From positions 58,750,324 to 58,814,323 of the forward strand of contig OZ020592.1 of NCBI GenBank assembly GCA_963971535.1: a DNA stretch of 64,000 bases, in the 5' to 3' direction. Position 1 is the stretch's first letter; the number at the start of each line of letters is the position of its first letter. Source of the DNA: Notolepis coatsorum (lineage: Eukaryota; Chordata; Actinopteri; Aulopiformes; Paralepididae). The notes below the pieces were generated by a model. It saw only the letters and a program-made list of their open reading frames with translations. It did no database searches and had not been told where the DNA came from. Below are positions 1-9,997 of the stretch, in pieces. The position numbers and the translations under genes were made by a program.

Positions 1-11
1 AATGGGTATAG

Positions 12-253
12 AGGTGTGATAGGTGTGATAGGTGTGAGAGGTGTGATAGGTGTGAGAGGTGTGATAGGTGGGATCGGTGTGATAGGTGTGATATGTGTCA
101 GAGGTGGGATAGGTGTGAGAGGTGTGATAGGTGTGAGAGGTGTGATAGGTGTGATAGGTGGGATCGGTGTGATAGGTGTGATAGGTGTGATAGGTGTGAG
201 GGGTGTGATAGGTGTGAGAGGTGTGATAGGTGTGAGAGGTGTGATAGGTGTGA
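12..253. repeat. 9-bp minisatellite (GGTGTGAKA)n, array A1
   Basis: Tandem 9-mers GGTGTGATA and GGTGTGAGA, with occasional GGTGGGATC variants. The array starts directly after a LINE-type tail fragment (gcagaatgggta end at bases 1-11), exactly as at 27601-27612. Because the unit is a multiple of three, it stays open in several frames and gives spurious Gly-Val-Ile/Arg ORFs. It is the left arm of a composite inverted-repeat element. Confidence 0.95.
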
Positions 254-474
254 ATAGTATTGTATATTATATGGTAACTCAGAACATTGTACATATGTCT
301 ATACCGAACACTGTGACCTCATTTTCTTCTTCTAAATTACATGCTATACTATGTTATTTGATACTATCTTGTCTAGCACAGTCTCTGGAGCGTAACAGTA
401 AGAAGCATTTTGTATGAAAGTATTCTGTACTTCTGTATGACAACTATTAAAGAAACTTGAAACTTGAAACTTGA
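254..474 (+). mobile_element. 5'-truncated L2-like LINE, 3' UTR only
   Basis: This stretch matches the 3' end of the L2-like LINE at 44440-44660 nearly base for base, including the final direct repeats of gaaactt. It contains no coding sequence. It interrupts the 9-bp minisatellite, which resumes at 475, so it looks like a 5'-truncated retrotransposed copy that landed inside the array. Confidence 0.8.
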
Positions 475-663
475 GAGGTGTGATAGGTGTGATAGGTGGG
501 ATCGGTGTGATAGGTGGGATCGTGTGATAGGTGTGAGAGGTGTGATAGGTGTGAGAGGTGTGATAGGTGTGATAGGTGTGAGAGGTGTGATAGGTGTGAG
601 AGGTGTGATCGGTGTGATAGGTGGGATAGGTGTGAGAGGTGTGATAGGTGTGAGAGGTGGAAT
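475..663. repeat. 9-bp minisatellite, array A2
   Basis: Same GGTGTGATA/GGTGTGAGA unit as 12-253, separated from it by the L2 tail. Its right edge cuts into the endonuclease start of a minus-strand LINE at about 664. Confidence 0.95.
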
Positions 664-832
664 CATCAAGGTGCGTTTCAGAGATGGCAAGGATATTAAT
701 CCAGTTAACTTTGACCATACATTCAATTTCATAGCACTTATTTCTCAGGCTACACACATTGATATGAGCTATAACCAAACCCTTATGCAAGCCTAGCTTA
801 ATACAGGAAGTATCAGTAGGCCTACCGACCAT
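664..832 (-). pseudogene. LINE ORF2 N-terminus (apurinic-like endonuclease), truncated
   Basis: The minus-strand frame begins at Met 832 and reads into an endonuclease/exonuclease/phosphatase start. It has the IAHINVCSLRNK strand and, further on, ILAISETHLDDS, the typical N-terminal motifs of LINE endonucleases. After about 56 codons the frame runs into the 9-bp minisatellite, so the rest of the endonuclease and the whole reverse transcriptase are missing. It lies 22 bp downstream of the ORF1 stop, the usual ORF1-ORF2 order. The clade is not certain. Confidence 0.75.
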
Positions 833-854
833 AAAGCAATAGTCTCAATGGGTT

Positions 855-1665
855 TCAGAATAACCAGGGAGTGATACTGGAGTCCCTAAACAGTTGGTTG
901 TTGATATATAGTCTATCCACCGACACGTTTGTTTAGGCTTCGATGTTCTTTCATGATAGGATATAATAGCTTACATCTTCCATTGATCTCGGGAGGAAAT
1001 TGGTCGTTCATGCCAATGGTGGTGTTCTTTAACTCCCTGCCCCTACCCTTGACAAGCTCCTTCTGCTGGTGATGCTCAAAACGAGCCACTATTGCCCGTG
1101 GTCTGTCCCCTGAGGGTTTTCCAATTCTGTGTACTCTAGAGAAGGTGATGTTCTGAACAGTGTCCCTAGGCAGTCTTAGCTGGTCTGACATAAACTCCCT
1201 TATGACTGTTTCACAGTCCTTGCTCTCCTTCTCTGCTATCACTGTAAAAACCAGATTGTCTTGCATAGACCTACGCTGTACATCCAGAAGAGATTCCTTC
1301 AACTTCCTGTTGTCTATCTCAATTATATCTACTTTGTTTCCCATGTATTCCACCTTTCCTTTCAGCTCAGCATTATCCTTGACCAGCTCATCAATTTGTC
1401 TCTGACTGAACTCCAAGCTTTCTTTGAGGCTCTTAATTTCCTGCATAATCAAGTCCAACATATCCAGTTTATCAAGTCTCTTATTGATGGCCTGTAATGT
1501 TAGATTCATGTCAACCTCTCTTATTGTCAGCGCTTCCTCCAATGAAGCTTCCTCTGTATCTTCAATGTCAGAACGTGATCTTTTACTCAGTTTGGGCTTA
1601 ATACAGTCTGTAATCTTCTGTGACTTTGTCTGAATGTTAAGTTTCACAGGCTTCTGTTGCGACAT
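855..1665 (-). pseudogene. LINE ORF1 protein (coiled coil plus RRM-like, L1/Tx1 type), frameshifted
   Basis: The minus-strand frame from Met 1665 encodes about 250 residues. There is a basic N-terminus, a long heptad-rich coiled coil (roughly residues 45-130), then an RRM/C-terminal region with RRSMQDNLVF, FSRVHRIG, RPRAIVARFEHHQQKELV and a GMNDQFPPEI motif. These features are characteristic of L1/Tx1-type ORF1 RNA-binding proteins. The frame stops at 913, but a one-base shift near 920 opens the expected tail (DRLYINNQLF... to a TGA at 855-857). So this is a decayed ORF1 followed closely by ORF2. A second copy, cut by satellite, is at 28150-28634. Confidence 0.8.
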
Positions 1666-1789
1666 GTTGATATTGTCGTAATGTTTGTCTATAAAATGCT
1701 CCAGCTGAAACAGCTGTTCAGAAGGATCCAGTGTGCTATCCCTGTGCGGTATTTCAGTACAAGAAATGCCCCTCTACACAGTTAAACAG

Positions 1790-2015
1790 TTAAACTGGCC
1801 TGATGGTGTAGCCTGGGGCTGGCCTGGTGGCTGGTAGCTGGTAGGCTGGGGCTGGCCTGGTGGTGATGGCTGGTAGCAGCTAGGCTACTACTAGCCTGGT
1901 GGCCTGGTGCAGCCCGGTTGGCCTGAGCTGCTGCAGGGCCTGGCCTGGTGGTAGCTGGCTGCTGCTGGAGCCTGGTCCTGGCCTGGCCTGGTGTTAGCTG
2001 GCTGCTCCTAGCAGG
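1790..2015. repeat. CTGG-rich degenerate minisatellite
   Basis: Low-complexity tract of imperfect units built from ggcctggtggtagctggctg. The counterpart at 28770-29540 carries the same flanks but has expanded to many units, so this locus is length-variable between the two duplicates. Confidence 0.75.
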
Positions 2016-2019
2016 CTTG

Positions 2020-2245
2020 TTTGTTTATCCAAGCAGGTAATCCAAGCAGATTTCCAGACTAAATCCAGTCAGTATATCACTGAAGGCAATATCAAGCAAG
2101 CTTTAGCAAGAAAACCCATAAAAAGCTATAAAACACATTTAAAAGACATTTAAAATCTCATAAACGTTACACAGCTGTGAAGCACTTTGAGCTGCAATTC
2201 TTGTATGAAATGTGCTATACAAATATTTATTATTATTATTGGGCT
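2020..2245 (+). repeat. SINE/LINE-type tail ending in (ATT)n
   Basis: It ends in tgaagcactttgagctgc, gtgctatacaaatattt and an ATT microsatellite. This is the common 3' end of fish non-LTR elements (the aagcgcttt...gctatataaa type). The upstream part is not recognised. The same block recurs at about 29580-29800 in the second composite copy. Confidence 0.55.
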
Positions 2246-2765
2246 GGATATTGTGCTGGGTTGCTAAAAGCAGGTCCATGTATGAGAAACAAGATGAGCT
2301 ACCCAGTGATGAACAACCTTTCTGAGAAAACTACCATTATTATTAATTAATTGGGAGGTTGTGATGTCACACTGTATGGGGCTTCACAAATCTTTGAAGT
2401 CACCCGCACATTCTTATTTTATTTTATTGCACTTGTGTTTATTCTATTCTCAATTAAATGTTTCTTATGTTTGACCCCAGAGAGCAGCAGTTGGCTAAGC
2501 CACCAAATACTGGGGATCTAAATTACCAAACAAACCACACAGTACATGTCATCGGTCATATGGCGCCCTAGTGCCAGTTTCATAATAAATATGGATCGCC
2601 ATGAAATAAGGAATTAACATACATGACTATTATATGCAAGTAGGCTATGTCTAAGCTATTTTACAATATTATACATGAACTGCTTGTTTTTTTTCATCTG
2701 TTTATTACTTGTTTTTTATTATTATTTATTTTCAATTTATGTTCGAAATAAATAAACTCATTCAT
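2246..2765. other. Unassigned non-coding segment of the duplicated block
   Basis: No gene or recognisable element is visible. The sequence is present almost unchanged at about 29800-30335, so it belongs to the interior of the duplicated composite element and is not unique host DNA. Confidence 0.6.
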
Positions 2766-3291
2766 TCAAGATAGAATAGAATAATTGTCATTGCACAGTA
2801 TACAACGAAATTTCAGGGGAGCTCCCACAGACCGTAGTACAATATATACATACATGAACAACACATATAACACTGTACATAACAGAATATTTTAAATAAA
2901 GTGCATGATGAGTGGTAACAGTGATTATCAAGTCCAGGTAAGTGCATGGTGCACGTGAGGGGACAGTCAATGAGCGTTTACAGTAACAGTCTGACTGCTT
3001 GGGGGAAAAAGCTGTTCTTAAATCTTGAACTCTTGGCATGTATGGACCGGTATCTCCTCCCTGGGGGAAGGAGCTGAAAGAGGTGATGTGCTGGGTGAGA
3101 CTGGTCCTTGATGATACACTTGGAGCGGTGGAGGCAGCGGGAGGTGAAGACGGAGGTGATGTTTGGTAGAGGAGTCCCGACGATCCTGCCTGCCGCCTTC
3201 ACCACCCTCTGTAGAGCCTCTTGCTCTGCCTTTGTGCAGCTGGAGAACCACACAGACACACCGTAGGTCAGCACACTCTCTATAGTTACTG
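2766..3291 (-). pseudogene. LINE reverse transcriptase C-terminus plus 3' UTR
   Basis: The minus-strand frame (2978-3291) encodes about 100 residues of the region C-terminal to a LINE reverse transcriptase, including LTYGVSVWFSSCTKAEQEAL, HHLFQLLPPGRRYRS and KNSFFPQAVRLL. This domain is typical of L2/Rex1-like elements (compare [14 protein letters not shown] in the L2 at 43213-44175). The 3' UTR follows, down to an A/T-rich tail near 2766-2780. It is truncated before the catalytic motifs. A duplicate is at 30325-30865. Confidence 0.8.
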
Positions 3292-3355
3292 TCTGTACAA
3301 TACTGCTGTAGGCCTATAATACTTATGTAAATAAGTAAGGCAATTGAAATATATC

Positions 3356-3561
3356 TGCAGTACAGCTCAATACACACAATTGTTAAGGGGATGCAGACCA
3401 GAGAAAGACTTCCGTCTTGTTTACATCAGGGTCCCCCATTTTCAATTCATCATAAATGTACAGTTTCCTCCCCCTTGTATATATTTACTGTATGTCACAA
3501 ATGTAACAGTACTCCATGGTCTGCATCCCCTTAACAATTGTGTGTATTGAGCTGTACTGCA
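3356..3561. repeat. 45-bp inverted repeat of LINE tails
   Basis: Arm 3356-3400 is the reverse complement of 3517-3561. Each arm contains the motif gcatccccttaacaattgtg followed by tgtattgagctgtactgc, part of the shared LINE 3' tail. The spacer holds another part of the same tail in minus orientation. The same hairpin is at 30910-31115. Confidence 0.85.
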
Positions 3562-3627
3562 TTCTGCAATCTGTTAATAAAATGTTCAATCAATCAATCA
3601 ATCAATCCGGGCCTGTGACGGTCACTG

Positions 3628-5103
3628 TATCACACCTATCACACCTCTCACACCTATCACACCTATCACACCTCTCACACTGATCCCACCTATCACACCT
3701 ATCACACCTCTCACACCTATCACACCTAGCACACCTCTCACACCTATCACACCTATCCCACCTATCACACCTATCACACCTCTCACACCTCTCACACCTA
3801 TCACACCTCTCACACCGATCCCACCTATCACCTCTCACACCTATCACACCTCTCACACCGATCCCACCTCTCACACCTATCACACCTATCACACCTATCA
3901 CACCGATCCCACCTATCACACCTATCACACCTCTCACACCTATCACACCTATCCCACATATCACACCTATCACACCTATCACACCTCTCACACCTCTCAC
4001 ACCTCTCACACCTCTCACACCGATCCCACCTCTCACACCTATCACACCTATCACACCGATCACACCTATCACACCTATCACACCTCTCACACCTATCCCA
4101 ACTCTCACACCTATCACACCTAGCACACCGATCACACCTATCACACCTCTCACACCTATCACACCTATCACACCTCTCACACCTCTCACACCTCTCACAC
4201 CTATCCCACCTATCACACCTCTCACACCTCTCACACCTATCACACCGATCCCACCTCTCACACCTATCACACCTATCACACCGATCCCACCTATCACACC
4301 TATCACACCTCTCACACCTATCCCACCTCTCACACCTATCACACCTATCACACCTATCACACCGATCCCACCTATCCCACCTATCACACCTCTCACACCT
4401 ATCACACCTATCACACCTCTCACACCTCTCACACCGATCCCACATATCACACCTCTCACACCTATCACACCTATCACACCTCTCACACCTCTCACACCTA
4501 TCACACCTATAACACCTATCACACCTCTCACACCGATCCCACCTCTCACACCTATCACACCGATCCCACCTATCACACCTCTCACACCTATCACACCTCT
4601 TACACCTATCACACCTCTCACACCTATCACACCTATAACACCTATCACACCTCTCACACCGATCCCACCTCTCACCTATCACACCGATCCCACCTATCAC
4701 ACCTATCACACCTCTCACACCTATCACACCTATCCCACCTATCAGACCTCTCACACCTATCACACCTATCCCACCTATCACACCTATCACACCGATCCCA
4801 CCTATCCCACCTATCACACCTCTCATACCTATCACACCTATCACACCTCTCACACCTATCACACCTCTCACACCGATCCCACCTATCACACCTCTCACAC
4901 CTATCACACCTCTCACACCTCTCACACCGATCCCACCTATCACACCTCTCACACATCTCACACCTATCACACCTATCACACAGATCCCACCTATCACACC
5001 TCTCACACCTATCACACCTATCACACCTATCACACCGATCCCACCTATCACACCTATCACACCTCTCACACCTATCACACCTCTCACACCTATCACACCT
5101 CTA
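3628..5103. repeat. 9-bp minisatellite, inverted orientation, array B1 (about 1.5 kb)
   Basis: Units TATCACACC and CTCACACC, the reverse complement of array A. Overlapping minus-strand frames of 357 and 437 codons lie here, but they only translate the repeat (Gly-Val-Ile/Arg or Arg-Cys-Asp units) and are not genes. Together with arrays A1 and A2 it forms the inverted flanks of the LINE-bearing core at 664-3600. Confidence 0.95.
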
Positions 5104-5207
5104 TACTCATTCTGCAATCTGTTAATAAAGTTTTCAATCAATCAATCAATCAATCAATCCAGGCCTGTGACGTCACTGTACCCATTCTGCAATCTGTTAA
5201 TAAAGTT

Positions 5208-5246
<39 letters not shown>

Positions 5247-5295
5247 CGGGCCTGTGATGTCACTGTACCCATTCTGCAATCTGTTAATAAAGTTG

Positions 5296-5329
<34 letters not shown>

Positions 5330-5378
5330 CGGGCCTGTCACGGTCACTGTACCCATTCTGCAATCTGTTAATAAAGTT

Positions 5379-5409
<31 letters not shown>

Positions 5410-5625
5410 CGGGCCTGTCACGGTCACTGTACCCATTCTGCAATCTGTTAATAAAGTTTTCAATCAATCAATCAATCAATCAATCAAACAATCAATCAAT
5501 CGGTCACTGTACCCATTCTACAATCTGTTAATAAAGTTTTCAATCAATCAATCAGGGCCTGTGGCGGTCTCGTGTACCCATTCTGCAATCTGTTAATAAA
5601 GTTTTCAATCAATCAATCAATCAAG
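5104..5625 (+). repeat. Tandem LINE-tail array (about 70-85-bp units)
   Basis: Seven units. Each consists of a cattctgcaatctgttaata core, then aaagttttc, a (CAAT)n run, and cgggcctgtgacggtcactg. The core is the 3' terminus of the LINE at 54839-56095. The same array in reverse orientation is at 27002-27605, and in forward orientation at 31793-32291. Confidence 0.9.
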
Positions 5626-5728
5626 AAAGAATGCATACACTGTATTGCTGCAACAATTACCAATGTGTTTTACACAAATGGCTCAATAAAGGAATCTGAA
5701 TCTGAATCTGAATCTGAATCTGAATCAA
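5626..5728 (+). mobile_element. Short retroelement tail with (GAATCT)n end
   Basis: About 100 bp ending in aaaggaatctgaatctgaat is inserted in the CAAT run. The second composite copy reads straight from the CAAT run into tcccgcagtg at 32290, without it. Duplicated aatcaa flanks are compatible with target-primed insertion. No coding sequence. Confidence 0.7.
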
Positions 5729-6200
5729 TCCCGCAGTGCAACGTGACCCAAATCAGCCAATGCCTGCAGTGCAACACTCAAATTCAGCCATTGGGTGGGA
5801 CGATCACGTGACCCAAATCAGCCAATGGAAGCGTGCAGGACCTCAGCCTGCGGGACCCCAGCCTGCTGATGCTGTGGTTCTGCAGCTGCATGCTTCTCGC
5901 TCAGCCATCCCTCGTCTGGGTTTCGCGTCACGTCGCAGGACGGCCTTGCCAAGCGCGTTGCGTGCATGTTGTCCGACTTGCTCTGGAAATCTGACGAGGC
6001 GAGCCGCGGAAATCTCACAGGAACGAGCCACGCACAGCCTTCAGAGCGAGGCGCCACAGTACCTCTCACCCGAGTGACCCGACTGCTCCACGCAAATCCA
6101 TGATGGGAAACAACTTGCTATCGTTGCGCAAAGCGCCCATTGGCTCAGAAAAGTTGTCACCGCCCACAAGAGGAAGTTATGAGACGTTTGATTGATTGAT
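5729..6200. repeat. Outer arm of composite element and adjoining foldback sequence
   Basis: 5729-5880 matches 32292-32352 plus 33463-33560 of the second copy: gtgacccaaatcagccaatg repeats, then cctcagcctgcgggac units. From about 5880 to 6200 the sequence is the inverse of 19810-20060 and of 26160-26360, including the motif ggctcagaaaagttgtca and ttatgagacgtttgattgat. Short frames here are not conserved genes. Confidence 0.7.
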
Positions 6201-6239
6201 TGAAAACTTTATTAACCGATTTGCAGAATGGGTACAATA

Positions 6240-7876
6240 CAGTACAGGTCCCGTCTGCGTGTATACTTTCCGCAACGCAGTTGTGTTTCCGCGTTCCCGT
6301 TTTGCGCTCTGATTGGCAGAGCGCGCGCACGCGCATGAGCCGCGGTAACGGCCCAGGCGCGTGAACACTTTAGGCAACCAACATGCCCTTCCACGTTGCT
6401 CTGAATTGCTCTGATTGGCCGAGTGCACGCATACGCATGAGCCGCGACGCGCTCCTCAGAGGCAGGAATACTAAGCTCCCCCTTAAGCTCCAGGAGAGAG
6501 GAGAGAGGCTGAAAACCCGCAGTTCTTGCCCGACTGATGGGAGCCGAATCCCGGATCCGATTTTTCTGATGAATACCCCCAAAACATGGAGGTCCCGAAC
6601 GCATGGAAGTATTGATTGCGCCGTAACGAATCATTAAAAAAATATACCGTTAACTGGAATATGTTGTGCCTTTATGTAACGGGGAAGTCCGTGGGGTCCA
6701 CAGTCACTGAAACAGGTGTGTTGACGGGTGACTGTGGCAGTGCGGGCTGGTAAATTAAACTCACTTCCCCATAACAGGGTTAATAGACGCATAGGTACGG
6801 TAGTTAGGAGTGGATCCACTTCTTAGTGCAGCGGTCTGTGTCGTCGCCCGCGGATGCGGGAGCCCCCTGTTCGACTCCCCCTCGGGACATTCTCATTTAA
6901 CATTTAACATCAAACACAACGCAGACCAATATGATCCGTCACAGTGGTGCCCAGTGACCCTGATGTCCTGAGGCGCGTGAGTTTAGGGAGGTGAGTGTAA
7001 CGGGGAAGCCCGTGGGTATGTCCACAGTCACGGAAACAGGTGTGTTGACGAGTGACTGTGGCAGTGCGGGCTGGTAAATTAAACTCACTTCCCCATAACA
7101 GGGTTAACAGACGCATAGGTACGGTAGTTAGGAGTGAATTCACTTCTTAGTGCAGCGGCCTGTGTTGTCGCCCGCGGACGCGGTAGCCCCCTGTTCGACT
7201 CCCCCTCGGGACATTCTCATATAACATCAAACACAACGCAGACCAGTATGATCCGTCACATTTACACATACGTTGGATTATGTAATTGGTTTGTCATGAC
7301 AAACTAATAAAAAAATCGCGATTTACCCGGTGGCTACAACAACACACAGTAACTACATGCATCATTGTTTACAATGAACGGTGGGGCTAATCGAAAGGAC
7401 TGGACACGGACAAGTTAAACTAACCTAAAGTTAGTTGTTCACCAACAATCTACAGACACAAACAAACACAGAACTGGACTGTTATATTAAATTAATTGAT
7501 TGCTGTTTAACGCGTCCGTGTCCAGTCCTTTCGATTAGCCCCACCGTTCATTGTAAACAATGATGCATGTAGTTACTGTGTGTTGTTGTAGCCACCGGTT
7601 AATTCGCGATTTTTTATTGGTTTGTCATGACAAACCAATTACATAATCCAACATATGTGTAAAGAAACAACATATTCCAGTTAAGGGTATCTTTTTTTAA
7701 TGATTCGTTACGGCAAAATCAATACTTCCATTTGTATAAATTGCGTTAAGCGGAGCTTAGTATTCCTGCCTGGCTGAGAGGCTTACCGCGGCTCATGCGC
7801 ATGCGCGGCCAATCAGAGCGCAAAACGGGAACGCGGAAACACAACTGCGTTGCGGAAAGCATACATGCGTCCCGTC
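6240..7876. mobile_element. Large foldback (palindromic) element, centre near 7460
   Basis: Both outer ends carry gcgttcccgttttgcgctct in opposite orientation (about 6290 and 7815). Inside, cggctcatgcg, taagctcc/ggagctta, aatcaatacttcca, aacatattccagttaa, ggtttgtcatgacaaac and gctaatcgaaaggactgg all recur inverted at mirror positions. The left arm is lengthened by the miniature LTR element at 6675-7260 and by a partial duplication near 6340-6440. No transposase is seen, so mobility, if any, would be non-autonomous. Confidence 0.8.
6675..7260 (+). mobile_element. Miniature LTR retrotransposon (TRIM-like)
   Basis: Two direct repeats, 6675-6943 (269 bp) and 6996-7260 (265 bp), each begin TGTAACGGGGAAG and end GATCCGTCACA (TG...CA). 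They enclose only 52 bp. That interval starts GTGGTGCCCAGTGACC, a plausible primer-binding site, and ends in the purine-rich AGGGAGGTGAG just before the second repeat. The four bases before the first repeat and after the second are both TTTA, a perfect 4-bp target duplication. There is no coding capacity. Each LTR holds a tRNA-like stretch (about 6829-6890; box A TAGTGCAGCGG, box B-like TGTTCGACTCC). The repeat orientation fits a + strand element. Confidence 0.85.
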
Positions 7877-7901
7877 TACCCGTCTATCCCGTATGGGTCT
7901 A

Positions 7902-8276
7902 CCAAACGGTTTGTGTTTCCGCGTTCCCGTTTTGCGCTCTGATTGGCCACGCACGTTTCTGGACATGTGCGCCCAATCGCATGACACGCCCATTTCCGCC
8001 TCGACCAGCAGCAAACTACCTAACGCCTACGATCCACACTCTAACCTTAACCAACTTCGAAAGAGTGCCTAAGCTTAACCGGCGAAATAACTTGCCTTCA
8101 CACGATATCGCCCTGCTCTAAGACAAACTCTAACCTTAACCAACTTTGAAAGAGCGCCTAAGCTTAACCGTCCAAAGTAATTGCCGTCACACGATTGGGC
8201 GCACATGTCACATGACCAGAAACATCAGTGGCCAATCAGAGCGCAAAACGGGAACACAACACGAACCATTTGGTAA
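7902..8276. mobile_element. Palindromic element 2 with telomere-like core
   Basis: Arms about 7902-7984 and 8187-8276 are inverted copies sharing gcgttcccgttttgcgctct, gattggcc and acatgtgcgcccaatcg. The core holds direct repeats of aaactctaaccttaaccaac followed by gcctaagcttaacc. No coding sequence. Confidence 0.75.
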
Positions 8277-8296
8277 AAGCAATCAGGCTGCCCGTC

Positions 8297-8707
8297 TATG
8301 CTTTAAGCAAGTGGCTTGTCCTTCCGCGTTCCCGTTTTGCGCTCTGATTGGCCACGCACATTTCTGGTCATGTGACATGTGCGCCAATCGTGGGACGAGC
8401 TGTGTCTTTGCCCATTTCCGCGTCGAACAGCCTGCAAATACCTGGCGTTCTATCGCCATGCTCTAAGACAAACTCTAACCTTAACCAACTTCGAAAGAGT
8501 GCCTAAGCTTAACCGTCGAAAGAACTTGCCGTCACGCTCTAAGACAAACTCTAACCTTAACCAACTTCGAAAGAACACCTAAGCTTAACCATCCAAAAAC
8601 TTGCCGTCCCACGATTGGGCGTACATGTCACATGACCAGAAACGTGTGTGGCCAATCAGAGCGCAAAACGGGAACGCGGAAGGACAAGCCACTTGCTTAA
8701 AGTATAG
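8297..8707. mobile_element. Palindromic element 3 with telomere-like core
   Basis: Arms 8297-8395 and 8606-8707 are inverted. They run from gctgcccgtctatgctttaa through ggcttgtcc and the shared gcgttcccgttttgcgctct to gtcccacgattgggcg. The core carries two more copies of the ctaaccttaaccaacttcga unit. It is adjacent to palindrome 2 and clearly of the same family. Confidence 0.8.
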
Positions 8708-8719
8708 AAGCTGCCCGTC

Positions 8720-9190
8720 TATCAGATATATTTATTATTATTATTGGATTATACCAATAAGAGCTTCTTCAAATAACGTTATCTTATCCATCATTATTCC
8801 AAGATAAACGTATATGGACATTCACGCTTTACAGATTCCTCATAAATGCTGTCTTAATAACCATATCTCTGCAATGGAGTTTATATCAAAATAACAGTAT
8901 CAACCCCCCGGAACCAAATATAATGGGAAAGTTCATTGCAGAAGCTCTTAGTACATAAACTCCAATTATAATAATAATCAATTTGTGTGCATGAGTGATA
9001 GTATTTCTGTATACCTGCTCTCATTATACCCCCCACATAAAATCCAAAAGATAATTAGCTGGCCAAACATTATCAGTGCTCTCTAAATTATAATTAGCCA
9101 AAACTATAATCTTACATGATAAAGCGTTTGCTGAATAATTCAGTTTTGCCTCAATATATATATGTGTGTGTGTGTAAAGAAATGAGCTGG
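8720..9190. other. No gene recognised
   Basis: AT-rich sequence with short ATT and TATATG microsatellites. A 20-30-bp motif, actccaattataataataatc / tggagtttatatcaaaataa, suggests further weak inverted similarity. I see no supported coding or RNA gene. Confidence 0.5.
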
Positions 9191-9195
9191 CCAAA

Positions 9196-9312
9196 CAGTC
9201 TTCTCTCCGAGCAATTCAAACTTCTCCTCTCAGGCCGCAGGTACAGGCTACCAAGGGCACAGTGTAACAGGTACACATTTTATTTTATTCCACGTGCAAT
9301 AAATATTATAAT
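9196..9312 (+). pseudogene. LINE RT C-terminal remnant
   Basis: The + frame reads SEQFKLLLSGRRYRLPRA, then CNRYTFYFIPRAINI. This matches the conserved end of L2-like reverse transcriptase proteins (compare [14 protein letters not shown] ... [10 protein letters not shown] at 43213-44175). The fragment has no catalytic motifs and no intact upstream frame. Confidence 0.6.
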
Positions 9313-9540
9313 TTGCAGTGTGAAATGCTGCACTACCCACATTTGCATGGTTGCCCACTTCAGCACTTTCTTTAATGATTAGATTATTTAAGGACCACAC
9401 AGCCAGGCTGGTGGAATTTATTTGCAATACATTAAGCAGGATCCAACATTAAAACACCAGTACAACATACAATACAGGACCCACATCACAGCACACATAA
9501 CATATTACACATTCCATGTCCACAGTAATAAATAAATGAA

Positions 9541-9765
9541 TCATAGACATAGTATTATACATCTACCTCTGTATGCATTACACTCTGTATTAGCACTCAA
9601 GAGATTGTTTCACAATGAAAAGTGCTTTATAAATAAAATTATTATTTTCTTATTATTATTACATGAACTGACACTCATTCCTGTCCACTGTATTGACCTT
9701 TATTGTGCCTTGCTGCAAGCTAAGTTTCCCATTGTGAGACAATAAATATCTGAACTGATCATTAA
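9541..9765 (+). repeat. LINE/SINE 3' tails
   Basis: Two typical tails lie back to back. One is gaaaagtgctttataaataa with an ATT tract. The other is agtttcccattgtgagacaa followed by taaatatctgaactg, a form common at the ends of fish non-LTR elements. No coding sequence. Confidence 0.5.
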
Positions 9766-9954
9766 GGTGGGATTAGTGGTGCATGGATATAGACAGATCA
9801 CACCTGTACATTGGCCATTCGAAATAGTTTAACTCAACATGTGTGCCGGCTCCTTAGAACCACTTAATCCCAATCCACAGTCACTTAATACACATGTGCC
9901 ACTCAGAATCATTCAATCAAGCAGGTGTGGTTTCTCATTAGGGTTTACCTACAG

Positions 9955-9963
9955 TATATAAAG
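9955..9963 (+). promoter_or_regulatory. TATA box of the Harbinger accessory gene
   Basis: TATATAAAG lies 35 bp upstream of the ATG at 9998. The spacing fits a core promoter with a very short leader. This is a prediction from sequence only. Confidence 0.45.
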
Positions 9964-9997
9964 CTACTAAATGAGATCACCTTTCTCTTGGACAAAA

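Noticed and set aside
3602-5141. Minus-strand ORFs of 357 and 437 codons
   Set aside because: They are pure translation of the 9-bp minisatellite (Gly-Val-Ile/Arg or Arg-Cys-Asp units), open because the unit is a multiple of three. No start context or non-repeat domain.
5104-5625. CRISPR-like array
   Set aside because: Repeats are head-to-tail LINE tails with CAAT microsatellite linkers, not short repeats with unique spacers; the DNA is eukaryotic.
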